A stretch of DNA of 64,000 bases, taken from positions 310,001 to 374,000 of the forward strand of contig NZ_JAPPRR010000001.1 of assembly GCF_026719705.1 (NCBI RefSeq). The letters are read 5' to 3'. Both the position numbers and the translations under genes were made by a program. Of this stretch, positions 16,519 to 25,291 are shown piece by piece; positions within the stretch are counted from its first letter, which is position 1, and the number at the start of each line of letters is the position of its first letter. The DNA is from Pseudokordiimonas caeni (lineage in GTDB: Bacteria > Pseudomonadota > Alphaproteobacteria > Sphingomonadales > Kordiimonadaceae). The notes under the pieces were generated by a model, which was not told where the DNA came from, ran no database searches, and worked only from the letters and a program-made list of their open reading frames with translations.

Positions 16519-17731
16519 CGGTGCAACCCTGATGGCACAGCCTTCGCTGTTCGCTGGCCCCCGCGCCAACCCGGACGGCTTCTGGGCGGCGATCATGCTT
16601 GCCTTCCTCACCACCGCCGGGCTTTTCTATGTGAATATCATGCCCGCCATCGTCTCCGGCCTTGTGGACGGGATGGGCGCTTCGCCCGACCGTGCGGGAT
16701 ATGTGGGGGCTGCCAACATGTATGGCTCCGCTGTTGGTGCGCTCGCGGCTGTTTTTGCAGCCTCGCGCCTGCCGTGGCGCAAGGCGGCGTTCGTTGCACT
16801 CATCCTTATGATCGGTATCGACGGCCTGTCGGCGCTGCAAACCAGCGTGACGCCGCTCATTGCCATCCGGGCCTGTCACGGCCTTGTCGGCGGCTTCCTG
16901 ATCGGGGTGGGCTTCACGGTGATCGCCCGCACGGCCTCGCCCGACCGCAGCTTCGGTATGCTCCTCGTTGTGCAATATGGCCTTGGCGGATTGGGGCTCC
17001 GTTTCCTGCCGGGGCTGGTGCAATCAGGCGGTACGGCGGTGCTTTTTCAAACGCTGATTGCCTTCAGCCTCGTCACGCTCGTTATGTTGCCGTTCCTTGC
17101 GCCCTATCCGCCGCGAGCGAAGCCGATCGAAGGCGAGGTTGCCGCACGCGGCGTGCCGAAGCTGCCGGCCTTTCTGGCCCTTCTTGCCGTTTTCCTGTTC
17201 CAGGGGGGCAATATGGCGGTGATGGCCTATGTGATCGAGCTTGGTCGGGGCAAGGGGCTTGAGCTCGGCTGGATCAGCGACGCGCTATCCGAAGCCAACT
17301 GGATCGCCATCCTTGGCGCTGTCGCCGTCTATGCGGTCGGCGCACGGTTCGGTCGTATGAGGCCGCTGATGGTTGGCCTCGGCGTCACACTCGTCGGGAT
17401 GGGGCTTTTTTATTGGTCTGATATCGCTGCCTTCTTCTATGCGGCGAATGTTGTGACGGGCCTGACCTGGGCCTTCCTCATTCCCTATCTTCTCGGCCAG
17501 TGTGCGGCCTTTGACGCGCACGGCCAGATGGCGGCGCTTTCCGGTTTCTTCTCCAAGATGGGGCTGGCCTCTGGCCCCATGATCGCCGCGCTCGTCGTCG
17601 GTGGCAGCGCGCACTATGAACCCATCCTCCATCTTGCCATCGCGGCGCTTATATTGTGCGCGGCGGCGGCCATCCTGCCTGCCCGGTTGCTCGACCGCGC
17701 GGCGGCATCCAGACAGGGAACTGAATCATGA
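16511..17731 (+). CDS. Major facilitator superfamily permease
   Basis: 406 residues from ATG 16511 with about 12 hydrophobic segments in two halves. The start is preferred over an in-frame GTG at 16496 because GGGGGAA lies just upstream of it. The gene overlaps the previous stop by eight bases and the next start by four, so it is tightly coupled in the operon. The sequence has the polar first loop and a charged mid-protein loop (YPPRAKPIEGE) usual for MFS. It presumably carries the product of the periplasmic hydrolase into the cytoplasm, where the nitrilase-fold amidase could act. Substrate and direction are not evident. Confidence 0.85.
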   Translation: MSDGATLMAQPSLFAGPRANPDGFWAAIMLAFLTTAGLFYVNIMPAIVSGLVDGMGASPDRAGYVGAANMYGSAVGALAAVFAASRLPWRKAAFVALILMIGIDGLSALQTSVTPLIAIRACHGLVGGFLIGVGFTVIARTASPDRSFGMLLVVQYGLGGLGLRFLPGLVQSGGTAVLFQTLIAFSLVTLVMLPFLAPYPPRAKPIEGEVAARGVPKLPAFLALLAVFLFQGGNMAVMAYVIELGRGKGLELGWISDALSEANWIAILGAVAVYAVGARFGRMRPLMVGLGVTLVGMGLFYWSDIAAFFYAANVVTGLTWAFLIPYLLGQCAAFDAHGQMAALSGFFSKMGLASGPMIAALVVGGSAHYEPILHLAIAALILCAAAAILPARLLDRAAASRQGTES

Positions 17732-18579
17732 GCCATTTCGCCATTGCAGGCTTGCAGCTCGATCTGCCGATGACCGGCAATCTTGACCTCGTGCTCAAAA
17801 AGATCCGGGTAACGGCGCTTCGCTACCCCTGGGTCCAGATGATCGTTTTGTCCGAGCTGGCCATTTGCGGTCCGGTGACGGGCACAGCCACGCCCCTGCC
17901 GTCGCCGACCGAGGACGCTCTTGCGCGCCTTGCAAAGGAACTTGGCGTCTGGATCGTCAGCGGGTCTCTGTACGAAAGGCATGAGGGCAAGATCTATAAC
18001 ACCGCGAGCGTCATCAACCCTGAGGGCGAAGTCGTCACCCGGTACCGCAAGATGTATCCCTTCTATCCCTATGAGGCGGGTGTCGCCGAAGGGCAGGAGA
18101 TTTGCGTCTTCGACGTGCCGGGCGTGGGGCGTTTCGGCCTCTCCATCTGCTACGACATGTGGTTCCCGGAAACGACGCGGGCGATGGTCAGTGAAGGTGC
18201 CGAGGTGATCCTGCACCCGACGCTGACAAGCACCGCTGACCGCGATGTGGAGCATGCCATGGCGCGTGCCGCCGCCGCGCAGAACCAGTGCTATGTGATC
18301 GATATCAACGGCGCGGGCGAGCAGGCCTATGGCTGTTCGATGATCATCGGCCCCGAGGGCGATGTGGTTCATGCGGCGCGCCGGGCGGAGGAGATTATCG
18401 CGGTGGAGATCGACCTTGGCCGGGTGCGGCGCACGCGGGAACGCGGCCTGATGGGGCTTGGCCAACCGCTCAAGAGCTTCCGTGACGCCGGGCACCGCTT
18501 CCCGCATGAAGGCATGGCCAACCGCGCAGCCTACCTTGATAGCCTCGGCCCCCTTGAAATGCCGAAGCGCGGCGGCTGA
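17728..18579 (+). CDS. Carbon-nitrogen hydrolase (nitrilase superfamily amidase)
   Basis: 283 residues, full length for the superfamily. All three catalytic residues are visible: Glu43 in VLSELAICG, Lys108 in RYRKMYPF and Cys141 in LSICYDMWFPE. The enzyme should be a cytoplasmic amidase, carbamoylase or, less likely, a true nitrilase that hydrolyses a non-peptide C-N bond. It is the last gene of the TetR-controlled run (start ATGA overlaps the permease stop), and a strong terminator follows at 18617. Together with the secreted serine hydrolase it suggests stepwise breakdown of an amide-containing compound. Confidence 0.88.
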   Translation: MSHFAIAGLQLDLPMTGNLDLVLKKIRVTALRYPWVQMIVLSELAICGPVTGTATPLPSPTEDALARLAKELGVWIVSGSLYERHEGKIYNTASVINPEGEVVTRYRKMYPFYPYEAGVAEGQEICVFDVPGVGRFGLSICYDMWFPETTRAMVSEGAEVILHPTLTSTADRDVEHAMARAAAAQNQCYVIDINGAGEQAYGCSMIIGPEGDVVHAARRAEEIIAVEIDLGRVRRTRERGLMGLGQPLKSFRDAGHRFPHEGMANRAAYLDSLGPLEMPKRGG

Positions 18580-18598
18580 CGCCTGCTTCTTATCTTTA

Positions 18599-18612
18599 TG
18601 ACAGCGCTGACG
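18599..18612. promoter_or_regulatory. Additional glucan-type operator-like site
   Basis: TGACAGCGCTGACG matches 12 of 14 positions of the palindrome at 18793-18806. It lies between the nitrilase stop and the terminator, 194 bp (centre to centre) upstream of the first strong operator. It could be an auxiliary site for DNA looping, or chance. Confidence 0.35.
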
Positions 18613-18616
18613 TAAG

Positions 18617-18644
18617 AAGGGCCGATCAGAATCGGCCCTTTTTT
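18617..18644 (+). terminator. Rho-independent terminator after the nitrilase
   Basis: A perfect 10-bp stem, AAGGGCCGAT with ATCGGCCCTT, loop CAGA, followed by a run of T. It closes the TetR-controlled operon. The rest of the 344-bp gap 18580-18923 holds LacI-type operators and the receptor promoter. Confidence 0.9.
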
Positions 18645-18785
18645 ATGCTTTCTCACCTGCTTCAGGTAACTTCTGCGAGGGCAGTGGGATCAGCATAGTG
18701 GCTGTTTACTGCGCCTGCTAAGGTGTTTCAGTGCGCGCACCACATTGATTTCTGCGGCTTTCCAGCTTTCCTGGCCTTAAAGAAA

Positions 18786-18813
18786 ATTTAACTGACAGCG
18801 CTGTCAGTTAAAT
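18786..18813. promoter_or_regulatory. Perfect 28-bp palindromic LacI-type operator (upstream site)
   Basis: The core TGACAGCGCTGTCA (18793-18806) is extended on both sides into a perfect 28-bp palindrome. Immediately downstream, TGGACA (18815-18820) looks like a -35 box with TATCCA (18838-18843) 17 bp further on. The core is shared with sites at 18849, 27468, 28645 and 28701. Confidence 0.85.
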
Positions 18814-18848
18814 ATGGACAATATGTGACATAGCTGCTATCCAAAATA

Positions 18849-18862
18849 AGACAGCGCTGTCA
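18849..18862. promoter_or_regulatory. LacI-type operator (downstream site)
   Basis: AGACAGCGCTGTCA, 56 bp downstream of the first operator centre to centre and 61 bp before the receptor start. It would cover the transcription start or early leader. The GTG start at 18924 is preceded by GAGGAGGG. Confidence 0.8.
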
Positions 18863-18923
18863 TCTGCTGAGGGGTAGAGGCAAGCCTGCGAGGGGAAACG
18901 CTGTTTTCTGGAGGAGGGAAAAC

Positions 18924-21908
18924 GTGAAATCGAAAGCAATGAGACTCGGCTCGGTCGCGAGCACGATGTCGCTTATCCTTGCGGCCGTTTCGGCCGGTTC
19001 GGCCGTGGCACAAGATGCAGGGGCCGGCGATACTGAATTCGAAGAAATCACCGTCACCGGTATCCGCGGCAGCCTTCAGCGTGCCATGGATATCAAACGG
19101 AGCAACGCAGGTGTCGTCGATGCCATCTCGGCTGAAGACATGGGCAAGTTCCCGGACACCAACCTGGCGGAATCGCTGCAGCGCATTACCGGCGTGTCGA
19201 TCGACCGTGTGAACGGCGAAGGCTCGAAGGTAACGGTTCGCGGCTTCGGCCCGGATTTCAACCTTGTCACCCTGAACGGCCGCCAGATGCCGGTTTCGAC
19301 GCTCGAAGAAACGACGGCTTCGTCGTCGCGTTCGTTCGACTTCGCGAACCTCGCTTCTGAAGGCATCGCAGGTGTTGAAGTCTATAAAACCGGCCGCGCC
19401 TCGATCCCCACGGGCGGCATCGGTTCGACCATCAATATCAAAACGACCCGTCCGCTTGACGCCCCCGGCATGAAAGCCTCGATCGGCGCCAAGGCGCTCG
19501 CTGACACGTCGGAACTGGACGGTACGTCCTACAATCCCGAATTCTCGGGCATCTACAGCAACACCTTCGCTGAAGACAAGTTTGGTGTCGCGGTTTCGGG
19601 TAGCTACCAGAAGCGCGAAAGCGGCTTTGCCCAGGCAAGCACGCCGAGCGGCTGGCGCGGTGCCTATCTCGGTTCCGAGAATAACTGGGGCACCCTGCCG
19701 CAGATTCCGGATGGCGGCACTGAAGAAGACATTAATGTCATCAACCGTCCGGGCCCGAACGATGTATACGGCGTTCAGCAGAGCCTTGGCTATGTGTTCA
19801 CCTCGATCGACCGTGAGCGCATCAACGGCCAGGCCACCATGCAGTTCCGCCCGGTGGATACCTTCACCGCGACGGTCGACTACACCTATTCGAAGCACAA
19901 GGTAAAAACCAACCGTAACGACGTTTCGGTCTGGTTCAACTTCGGCGACACGTCGAGCGAATGGACCGATGGTCCGGTTGCCGGCCCGGTTCGTTACTCC
20001 GAATATTTCGCCGGTTCCAAAGACGTTTCGATGGGCGGCGGCAAGTTCGAAGTGAACACCGAGATGAACTCGATCGGCCTCAATCTCGACTGGCAGGCAA
20101 CCGACCGCCTGCATCTCGAGCTGGATGTGCATGATTCGAGCTCGCTGTCGGACTCCGGCAGTCCCTATGGCACCAGCGCTGTTGTCAGCACTGCGGCCTT
20201 CCTCAGCGATTTCACCCAGTCGATCGACTATAGCCGTGACTTCCCGGTCCTGTCGCTGTCTGATGGTGCGAGTGTAAGCCCGGCTGACCTGCTGACCACG
20301 GGCTCGAGCTTCCGCAACAGCCTGATGCGGACTGATATCAAGCAGGCCCAGTTCAATGGTAGCTATGATTTCGATACCGACTTCATCAAGAGCGTCGATT
20401 TCGGCGCAAGCTATACCGAGAACAAGGTCCGTTCGGCCTTCTCGAACGCCCAGCGCGATACATGGGGTGGCGTAGGTTCGGCGGCTGATATTCCGGACGA
20501 TATCTTCGTGCTGCAGACCATCTCTGACAAGTTCAGCCAGGTGGAAGGCCACGACGATCCGGCCCTCTTCAACGAGTTCTATTCGTTCGACTTCGACCGC
20601 ATGGTCGGCCTGATCGACAGTCTCTATGATGCTTGCGGCGGCGACGGCGTCTGTATCGCAGACGATTTCACCACCGACCGCCGGACCAAGGAAAAGAGCT
20701 GGGCGGGTTACGTTCAGGTCAATTCCGAGTTCGATATCGTTGATCGTCCTGCCCGCCTCGTTGCTGGCATGCGTTACGAGAAAACGGACGTGGACAGCCG
20801 CGCGCTCGTGCCGATTGCTGTGGGTACGCAGTGGGTGGCGAACAACGAGTTTGGCGTGATCTTCTCGGATCAGCAGGACTTTACCGAACTGACCGGTTCG
20901 TATGAACACTGGCTGCCGTCGGTCGACTTTGATGTCGAATTCTACGACAATATGGTGTTCCGCGCGTCCTACAGCGAGACCTTCACGCGCCCCGGTTACA
21001 ACCATATCCAGGGTGGCCAGACGGTGAACCAGATCTTCCGTGTTGACGGTGGTGACGGTAGCCAGGGCGATCCGGGTCTTCTGCCCTTCTCGTCGAAGAA
21101 TATCGATCTGTCGACCGAGTGGTATTATGACGACGCAAGCTATGTTTCGGTTGGCTTCTTCCACAAGAAAGTCAGCAACTTCATCGCTTCGTCGGAAATC
21201 CAGGCCACGCCGTTCGATCTCGTCACGCCCTATGGCGGCAAGCGCTACAACGATGCTGTTGCGGCCCTTGGCGGTTCGACCGACCTGACCGCAATCCGCA
21301 ACTGGATTTTCGCCAATGCCGACCCGAGCACGGTTGAAATCCTCGGGACGGACTCCGCTGGCAATACCATCGGCAATATCTTCGGTGTTCCGGGTGAAGA
21401 CCCGACCCTCACCTTCGATATCACCGTGCCGATCAACGAACGCAGCGCCAAGCTGCATGGTTGGGAATTCGCCCTGCAGCATACGTTCGGCGATACCGGT
21501 TTCGGCGCGATCCTGAACTATACGATCGTCCGCGGCGATGTTGATTTCGACATCACCCAGCCCGCGAGCGTGGCGCAGTTCGCCCTTGTTGGTCTGTCCG
21601 ATAGTGCCAATATCATCGGCTTCTACGACAAGAACGGCCTGCAGGTTCGTGTTGCCTATAACTGGCGCGACAAGTTCCTGAACTCGACGAGCTCGGCCGC
21701 CGGCCCGAACAACCCGCTCTTCACCGAAGCGTACGGTCAGTTCGACGTCAGCCTCAGCTACGATGTCACCGATGGCCTCACGGTCTTTGCCGAAGCCATC
21801 AACCTGACCAACAGCTATAACCGCGTGCATGGCCGCCATGTCAACGAGGTCAATTATCTGACCCAGACCGGCCCGCGCTACGCGATTGGTGCTCGCTACA
21901 AGTTCTGA
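18924..21908 (+). CDS. TonB-dependent receptor of the glucan utilisation locus
   Basis: 994 residues from a GTG with a strong GAGGAGGG ribosome site. A signal peptide ends near AVAQDA, then a TonB box (FEEITVTGIRGSLQRAMDIKR), a plug with MGKFPDTNLAESLQRITGVSI and VTVRGFGPDFNLVTLNGRQMP, and a long barrel ending in ARYKF. These phrases mark the large carbohydrate-type receptors (TIGR01782-like) of Caulobacter, Xanthomonas and sphingomonads. It should import oligosaccharides, here probably beta-glucan fragments released by GH16. Two LacI operators 56 bp apart flank its promoter, and a hairpin terminator follows, so downstream SapC, cupin and halogenase genes may receive only part of its transcription. 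Confidence 0.95.
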   Translation: MKSKAMRLGSVASTMSLILAAVSAGSAVAQDAGAGDTEFEEITVTGIRGSLQRAMDIKRSNAGVVDAISAEDMGKFPDTNLAESLQRITGVSIDRVNGEGSKVTVRGFGPDFNLVTLNGRQMPVSTLEETTASSSRSFDFANLASEGIAGVEVYKTGRASIPTGGIGSTINIKTTRPLDAPGMKASIGAKALADTSELDGTSYNPEFSGIYSNTFAEDKFGVAVSGSYQKRESGFAQASTPSGWRGAYLGSENNWGTLPQIPDGGTEEDINVINRPGPNDVYGVQQSLGYVFTSIDRERINGQATMQFRPVDTFTATVDYTYSKHKVKTNRNDVSVWFNFGDTSSEWTDGPVAGPVRYSEYFAGSKDVSMGGGKFEVNTEMNSIGLNLDWQATDRLHLELDVHDSSSLSDSGSPYGTSAVVSTAAFLSDFTQSIDYSRDFPVLSLSDGASVSPADLLTTGSSFRNSLMRTDIKQAQFNGSYDFDTDFIKSVDFGASYTENKVRSAFSNAQRDTWGGVGSAADIPDDIFVLQTISDKFSQVEGHDDPALFNEFYSFDFDRMVGLIDSLYDACGGDGVCIADDFTTDRRTKEKSWAGYVQVNSEFDIVDRPARLVAGMRYEKTDVDSRALVPIAVGTQWVANNEFGVIFSDQQDFTELTGSYEHWLPSVDFDVEFYDNMVFRASYSETFTRPGYNHIQGGQTVNQIFRVDGGDGSQGDPGLLPFSSKNIDLSTEWYYDDASYVSVGFFHKKVSNFIASSEIQATPFDLVTPYGGKRYNDAVAALGGSTDLTAIRNWIFANADPSTVEILGTDSAGNTIGNIFGVPGEDPTLTFDITVPINERSAKLHGWEFALQHTFGDTGFGAILNYTIVRGDVDFDITQPASVAQFALVGLSDSANIIGFYDKNGLQVRVAYNWRDKFLNSTSSAAGPNNPLFTEAYGQFDVSLSYDVTDGLTVFAEAINLTNSYNRVHGRHVNEVNYLTQTGPRYAIGARYKF

Positions 21909-21941
21909 CGCTGAGGCGTTGGAACACGTCACTAGGTAATG

Positions 21942-21973
21942 AGAAGGCCGTTGGAGACAGCGGCCTTCTTGTT
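21942..21973 (+). terminator. Hairpin terminator or attenuator after the glucan receptor
   Basis: AGAAGGCCG (21942-21950) pairs with CGGCCTTCT (21961-21969), followed by TGTT. The weak T-tract suggests incomplete termination, letting some transcripts continue into SapC 53 bp downstream. Confidence 0.65.
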
Positions 21974-22025
21974 CTAAGCTGACCCCGGTGCCGGGAGGCA
22001 CTTCGCGATAAGAAGAAGGACAGGC

Positions 22026-22736
22026 ATGACCCGCCACGCGCTTCTCAATAACGGGGATCACCAGAACCTCCGGATCATCACCCGCCGCGCCGCCGAGCTT
22101 GGCGACGGCGTGATGTATGTGCCCACTTTCCCGTTCGAATTCCGCGCCGTTCAGGCGCATTATCCGATCCTCTTTCACCAGGATGCATCCACCGGCCGTT
22201 TTCACGCGCTTGCCATGTTCGGGTTCGAGCGCGGCGAAAACCTGTTTCTGACCGGTGACGGCTGGGATGCGCACTATGTGCCACTTGCCGTCCAGCGCCA
22301 GCCCTTCCTGATCGGGCAGGATGGCCGGGGCGAGCGGGTCGTGCATATCGATCTCGATAGCCCTCGGGTGAGCAGCACCGAGGGCGAGCCGCTCTTTCAG
22401 GCGAACGGTGCCAATACGCCGTATCTGGAACATATTGCCGCTGTCCTTGATGCCATCCACAAGGGGGGCGAGGAAGCGGCCGCCTTCACCGAAACGCTTG
22501 TTGGCCTTGGTCTGCTCGAAAGCCTTGCGCTCGATGTGGAACTCGCCGACGGCAGCAAGAACCGCCTGATGGGTTTCCATGTGATCAATGAAGACAAGCT
22601 GATGGCACTCGATAGCACCACGCTTGCCGACCTCAATGCCCGTGGCTATCTCGCGGCGATCTATATGGTGCTGGCTTCGCTTTCGCATATCCGCGACCTG
22701 ATCGTGCGCAAGAATGCGCGGCTCGGGGGCAAGTGA
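22026..22736 (+). CDS. SapC family protein
   Basis: 236 residues without an obvious signal peptide, starting MTRHALLNNGDHQNLRI. The middle (TFPFEFRAVQAHYPILFHQD and the FERGENLFLTGDGW segment) is characteristic of the SapC family (PF07277). The name derives from an S-layer-associated gene of Campylobacter, but biochemical function is unknown. In many alphaproteobacteria and gammaproteobacteria it clusters with large TonB receptors and halogenase-like flavoproteins, exactly as here. It is followed with a 7-bp gap by the cupin gene. A role in processing or positioning the receptor, or in an accessory signalling step, is conjecture. Confidence 0.85.
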   Translation: MTRHALLNNGDHQNLRIITRRAAELGDGVMYVPTFPFEFRAVQAHYPILFHQDASTGRFHALAMFGFERGENLFLTGDGWDAHYVPLAVQRQPFLIGQDGRGERVVHIDLDSPRVSSTEGEPLFQANGANTPYLEHIAAVLDAIHKGGEEAAAFTETLVGLGLLESLALDVELADGSKNRLMGFHVINEDKLMALDSTTLADLNARGYLAAIYMVLASLSHIRDLIVRKNARLGGK

Positions 22737-22743
22737 CGGGCCC

Positions 22744-23757
22744 ATGCGCGCCGCACCGAAAGCGATCAGGGAAATTTCAGGCGTCCGCCCGGATGCCTTG
22801 CCACAGGATATCCTGACCGGCACCGAGCCTGTTGTTTTCAAGGGGCTGGTTGCTGATTGGCCGCTCGTGCAGGCAGGCAGCAATTCGGCCGCTGCGGCGC
22901 GCGACTATCTGAAAAGCTTCCATAATGGGGTCTCGGTCGCGGTGACACTCGCCGGGCCAGAGGAGGGTGGCCGGGTTTTCTATAATGACGACCTTTCCGG
23001 CCCGAATTTCGAGCAGCATATGGCGCGGCTCGATATCGTGCTCGACAAGATGGTCGCCGACATCGGTAACCCCGATGCACCGCTCGCCTATGTGGGCTCC
23101 ACCACGATTGATGCCTGCCTGCCGGGTATGCGGGCCGAGAACGATATCGATCTTGGCGCCCGTGATGCCCTCGCCAGCATCTGGATCGGTGGCAAGTCAC
23201 GCATTCCGGCGCACTATGACCTGCCTGACAATGTGGCCTGCGTGGCGGTCGGTCGTCGCCGTTTCACGCTTTTCCCGCCCGAGCAGTTGCCGAACCTTTA
23301 TGTCGGGCCGCTCGATATCACCCCTGCCGGGCAATCGGTGAGTGTGGTGGATATCACGAACCCTGATCTTGAGAGGTTCCCGCGCTTTGCAGAGGCCTGG
23401 GGCTTGGCACAGGTGGCGGAGATGGAGCCGGGTGATGCGCTCTTCATCCCGTCCATGTGGTGGCATCATGTGGAAAGCCTTGATGCCTTCAATGTGCTCG
23501 TCAATTACTGGTGGCGTCAGTCGCCCGCACACATGGGACCGCCCGTGAATGTACTTTTCCACGCGCTGATGGCGATCCGCGACCTGCCGCCGGCGCAGAA
23601 GGCGGTGTGGAAGGATATCTTTGACCATTATGTTTTTGATCAGCCGGAAGGCAGCCTTGACCATATCCCGGAGGGGAGCCGGGGGGTTTTGGGGCCCATG
23701 GACGAAAGGAATGCGCAGCGCATCCGCGCTTTCCTGCAGAAGCGGCTGAGCCGGTAA
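22744..23757 (+). CDS. Cupin-like (JmjC/FIH type) putative Fe(II)/2-oxoglutarate oxygenase
   Basis: 337 residues. The C-terminal half has the cupin_8/JmjC facial triad: AHYDLPDNVA (His-x-Asp), then GDALFIPSMWWHHVESLD with the distal His. A FTLFPPEQLPNLYVGPL strand connects them. Proteins of this type hydroxylate proteins or small molecules with iron and 2-oxoglutarate. ATG 22744 is preferred over the in-frame ATG at 22714, which lies inside SapC. The gene sits between SapC and the halogenase-like gene, and the three form a conserved accessory set beside glucan receptors. Target unknown; cytoplasmic location expected. Confidence 0.85.
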   Translation: MRAAPKAIREISGVRPDALPQDILTGTEPVVFKGLVADWPLVQAGSNSAAAARDYLKSFHNGVSVAVTLAGPEEGGRVFYNDDLSGPNFEQHMARLDIVLDKMVADIGNPDAPLAYVGSTTIDACLPGMRAENDIDLGARDALASIWIGGKSRIPAHYDLPDNVACVAVGRRRFTLFPPEQLPNLYVGPLDITPAGQSVSVVDITNPDLERFPRFAEAWGLAQVAEMEPGDALFIPSMWWHHVESLDAFNVLVNYWWRQSPAHMGPPVNVLFHALMAIRDLPPAQKAVWKDIFDHYVFDQPEGSLDHIPEGSRGVLGPMDERNAQRIRAFLQKRLSR

Positions 23758-23784
23758 CAGGTTTTGAGAGGAAGAGGGGTTTTC

Positions 23785-25281
23785 GTGGAACAGGCAGAAG
23801 GAAAAGTCCGGCGCGTTGTCATCGCCGGGGGCGGCACCGCCGGCTGGATGGCTGCGGCCATCATGTCCAAGGTGCTTGGCAAGGCGCTTGAAATCCGCCT
23901 GATCGAATCCGAGGAGATCGGCACGGTCGGCGTGGGCGAAGCGACGATCCCGACGCTCTTGACCTATAACCGCCTCGCGCGGATCGACGAACGCGAATTC
24001 ATGGCGGCCACCAAGGCGACCTTCAAGCTCGGCATCGAGTTCGTGAACTGGCGCCAGAAGAACCACAGCTATATCCACTCCTTCGGCATCACCGGCAAGG
24101 ATCACTGGACGGCCGGCTTCCAGCATTTCTGGCGGCGCGGTTTGCAGGAGGGCCAGGCGTCCGACTTCGGTGACTATTGCCTTGAGCTGAAAGCGGCCCT
24201 TGAAAACAAGTTCGCGCACCTGCCTGACCTCGGCCTGAACTATGCTTATCACCTTGATTCCAGCCTTTACGCCAAGTTCCTGCGCAAGATGGCGGAAGAG
24301 CACGGCGTGGAGCGGATCGAGGGCAAGATTGTCTCGGTGCAGCAGGATGGAGAGACCGGCTTCGTGTCGTCCGTCACCATGATGTCGGGGCAGGTGGTGG
24401 AGGGCGATCTTTTCATCGATTGCTCGGGTTTCCGGGGCCTCCTTATCGAACAGACCCTGCACACCGGCTATGATGACTGGACCCATTGGCTGCCGTGCGA
24501 CAGCGCCGTGGCGGTGCAGACCGAAGCTGTCGAGGACCCGATCCCCTATACCCGCTCCACGGCCCACGATTCCGGCTGGCAGTGGCGTATCCCGCTGCAG
24601 CACCGGGTGGGTAACGGGCTCGTTTTCTGCAGCCGGTATCAAAGCGATGACGACGCCATCCGCCTGCTGATGGATAATGTGCAGGGCAAGGCTTTGGTCG
24701 AGCCGCGCGTCCTGAAGTTCCGCACCGGCACGCGGCGCAAGCACTGGAACCGCAACGTGGTGGCGCTGGGGCTCGCCAGCGGCTTTATCGAGCCGCTTGA
24801 ATCAACCAGTATCCACCTCATCCAGCGCGGTATCCTGCGCCTGATGCAGATGTTCCCCAATCAGGGTATCCGGCAGGAAGATGTGGACGAGTTCAACAAG
24901 CAGACCCGCGAGGAAACCGAGGGTATCCGCGATTTCATCATCCTGCACTATCATGTGACCGACCGGCGCGACACACCCTTCTGGCGCCAGTGCGCCTCGA
25001 TGGATATCCCCGAGACGCTGGCGCACCGCATCCGCCTGTTCCGCGAAACCGGACGGGTCTTCCGCAAGGCGGATGAACTGTTTGCCGAGAACAGCTGGAT
25101 TCAGGTGATGCTGGGGCAAGGCATCCTGCCTGAACGCTATCACCCGGTTGTCGATGTGATGGAGAAGAAGGAACTCGGCGAGTTTCTGGATATGGTGAAG
25201 ATGAATGTGGCGAAGACGGTGGCAAGCCTGCCGAGCCACCAGCAATATATCCGCCAATATTGCCCTTCGAAAATGGACTGA
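23785..25281 (+). CDS. Tryptophan-halogenase-family flavoprotein
   Basis: 498 residues from GTG 23785 (ribosome site GAGGAAGAGGGG). It has the FAD dinucleotide loop GGGTAGWM at 15-22, the family phrase GVGEATIPT, a lysine at 81 (ATFKLGIEF) that matches the catalytic lysine of PrnA-type halogenases, and the WxWxIP motif at 265-270. These are the marks of flavin-dependent tryptophan halogenases, which need a reduced flavin from a partner reductase. No reductase or natural-product genes lie nearby; instead it is embedded in a glucan-uptake locus with SapC and a cupin oxygenase. Many such locus-associated homologues exist and none is well understood, so halogenation of tryptophan should not be assumed. 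Confidence 0.9.
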   Translation: MEQAEGKVRRVVIAGGGTAGWMAAAIMSKVLGKALEIRLIESEEIGTVGVGEATIPTLLTYNRLARIDEREFMAATKATFKLGIEFVNWRQKNHSYIHSFGITGKDHWTAGFQHFWRRGLQEGQASDFGDYCLELKAALENKFAHLPDLGLNYAYHLDSSLYAKFLRKMAEEHGVERIEGKIVSVQQDGETGFVSSVTMMSGQVVEGDLFIDCSGFRGLLIEQTLHTGYDDWTHWLPCDSAVAVQTEAVEDPIPYTRSTAHDSGWQWRIPLQHRVGNGLVFCSRYQSDDDAIRLLMDNVQGKALVEPRVLKFRTGTRRKHWNRNVVALGLASGFIEPLESTSIHLIQRGILRLMQMFPNQGIRQEDVDEFNKQTREETEGIRDFIILHYHVTDRRDTPFWRQCASMDIPETLAHRIRLFRETGRVFRKADELFAENSWIQVMLGQGILPERYHPVVDVMEKKELGEFLDMVKMNVAKTVASLPSHQQYIRQYCPSKMD

Positions 25282-25291
25282 AGCCGGTGCC

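Noticed and set aside
14914-18579. Beta-lactam resistance cassette
   Set aside because: The serine hydrolase is only distantly like class C enzymes, has atypical second and third motifs, and sits with a receptor, permease and amidase, without AmpR-like regulator; nutrient use is more likely.
18837-22883. Open frame of 1348 codons on the minus strand opposite the glucan receptor, SapC and the start of the cupin gene
   Set aside because: It mirrors genuine genes with clear domains, has no recognisable domain or ribosome site, and its composition (long runs with Arg, His, Ala and Gly) is that of antisense frames in GC-rich DNA.
22026-25281. Halogenated natural-product cluster
   Set aside because: No polyketide, peptide synthetase, flavin reductase or tailoring genes near; context is glucan uptake.
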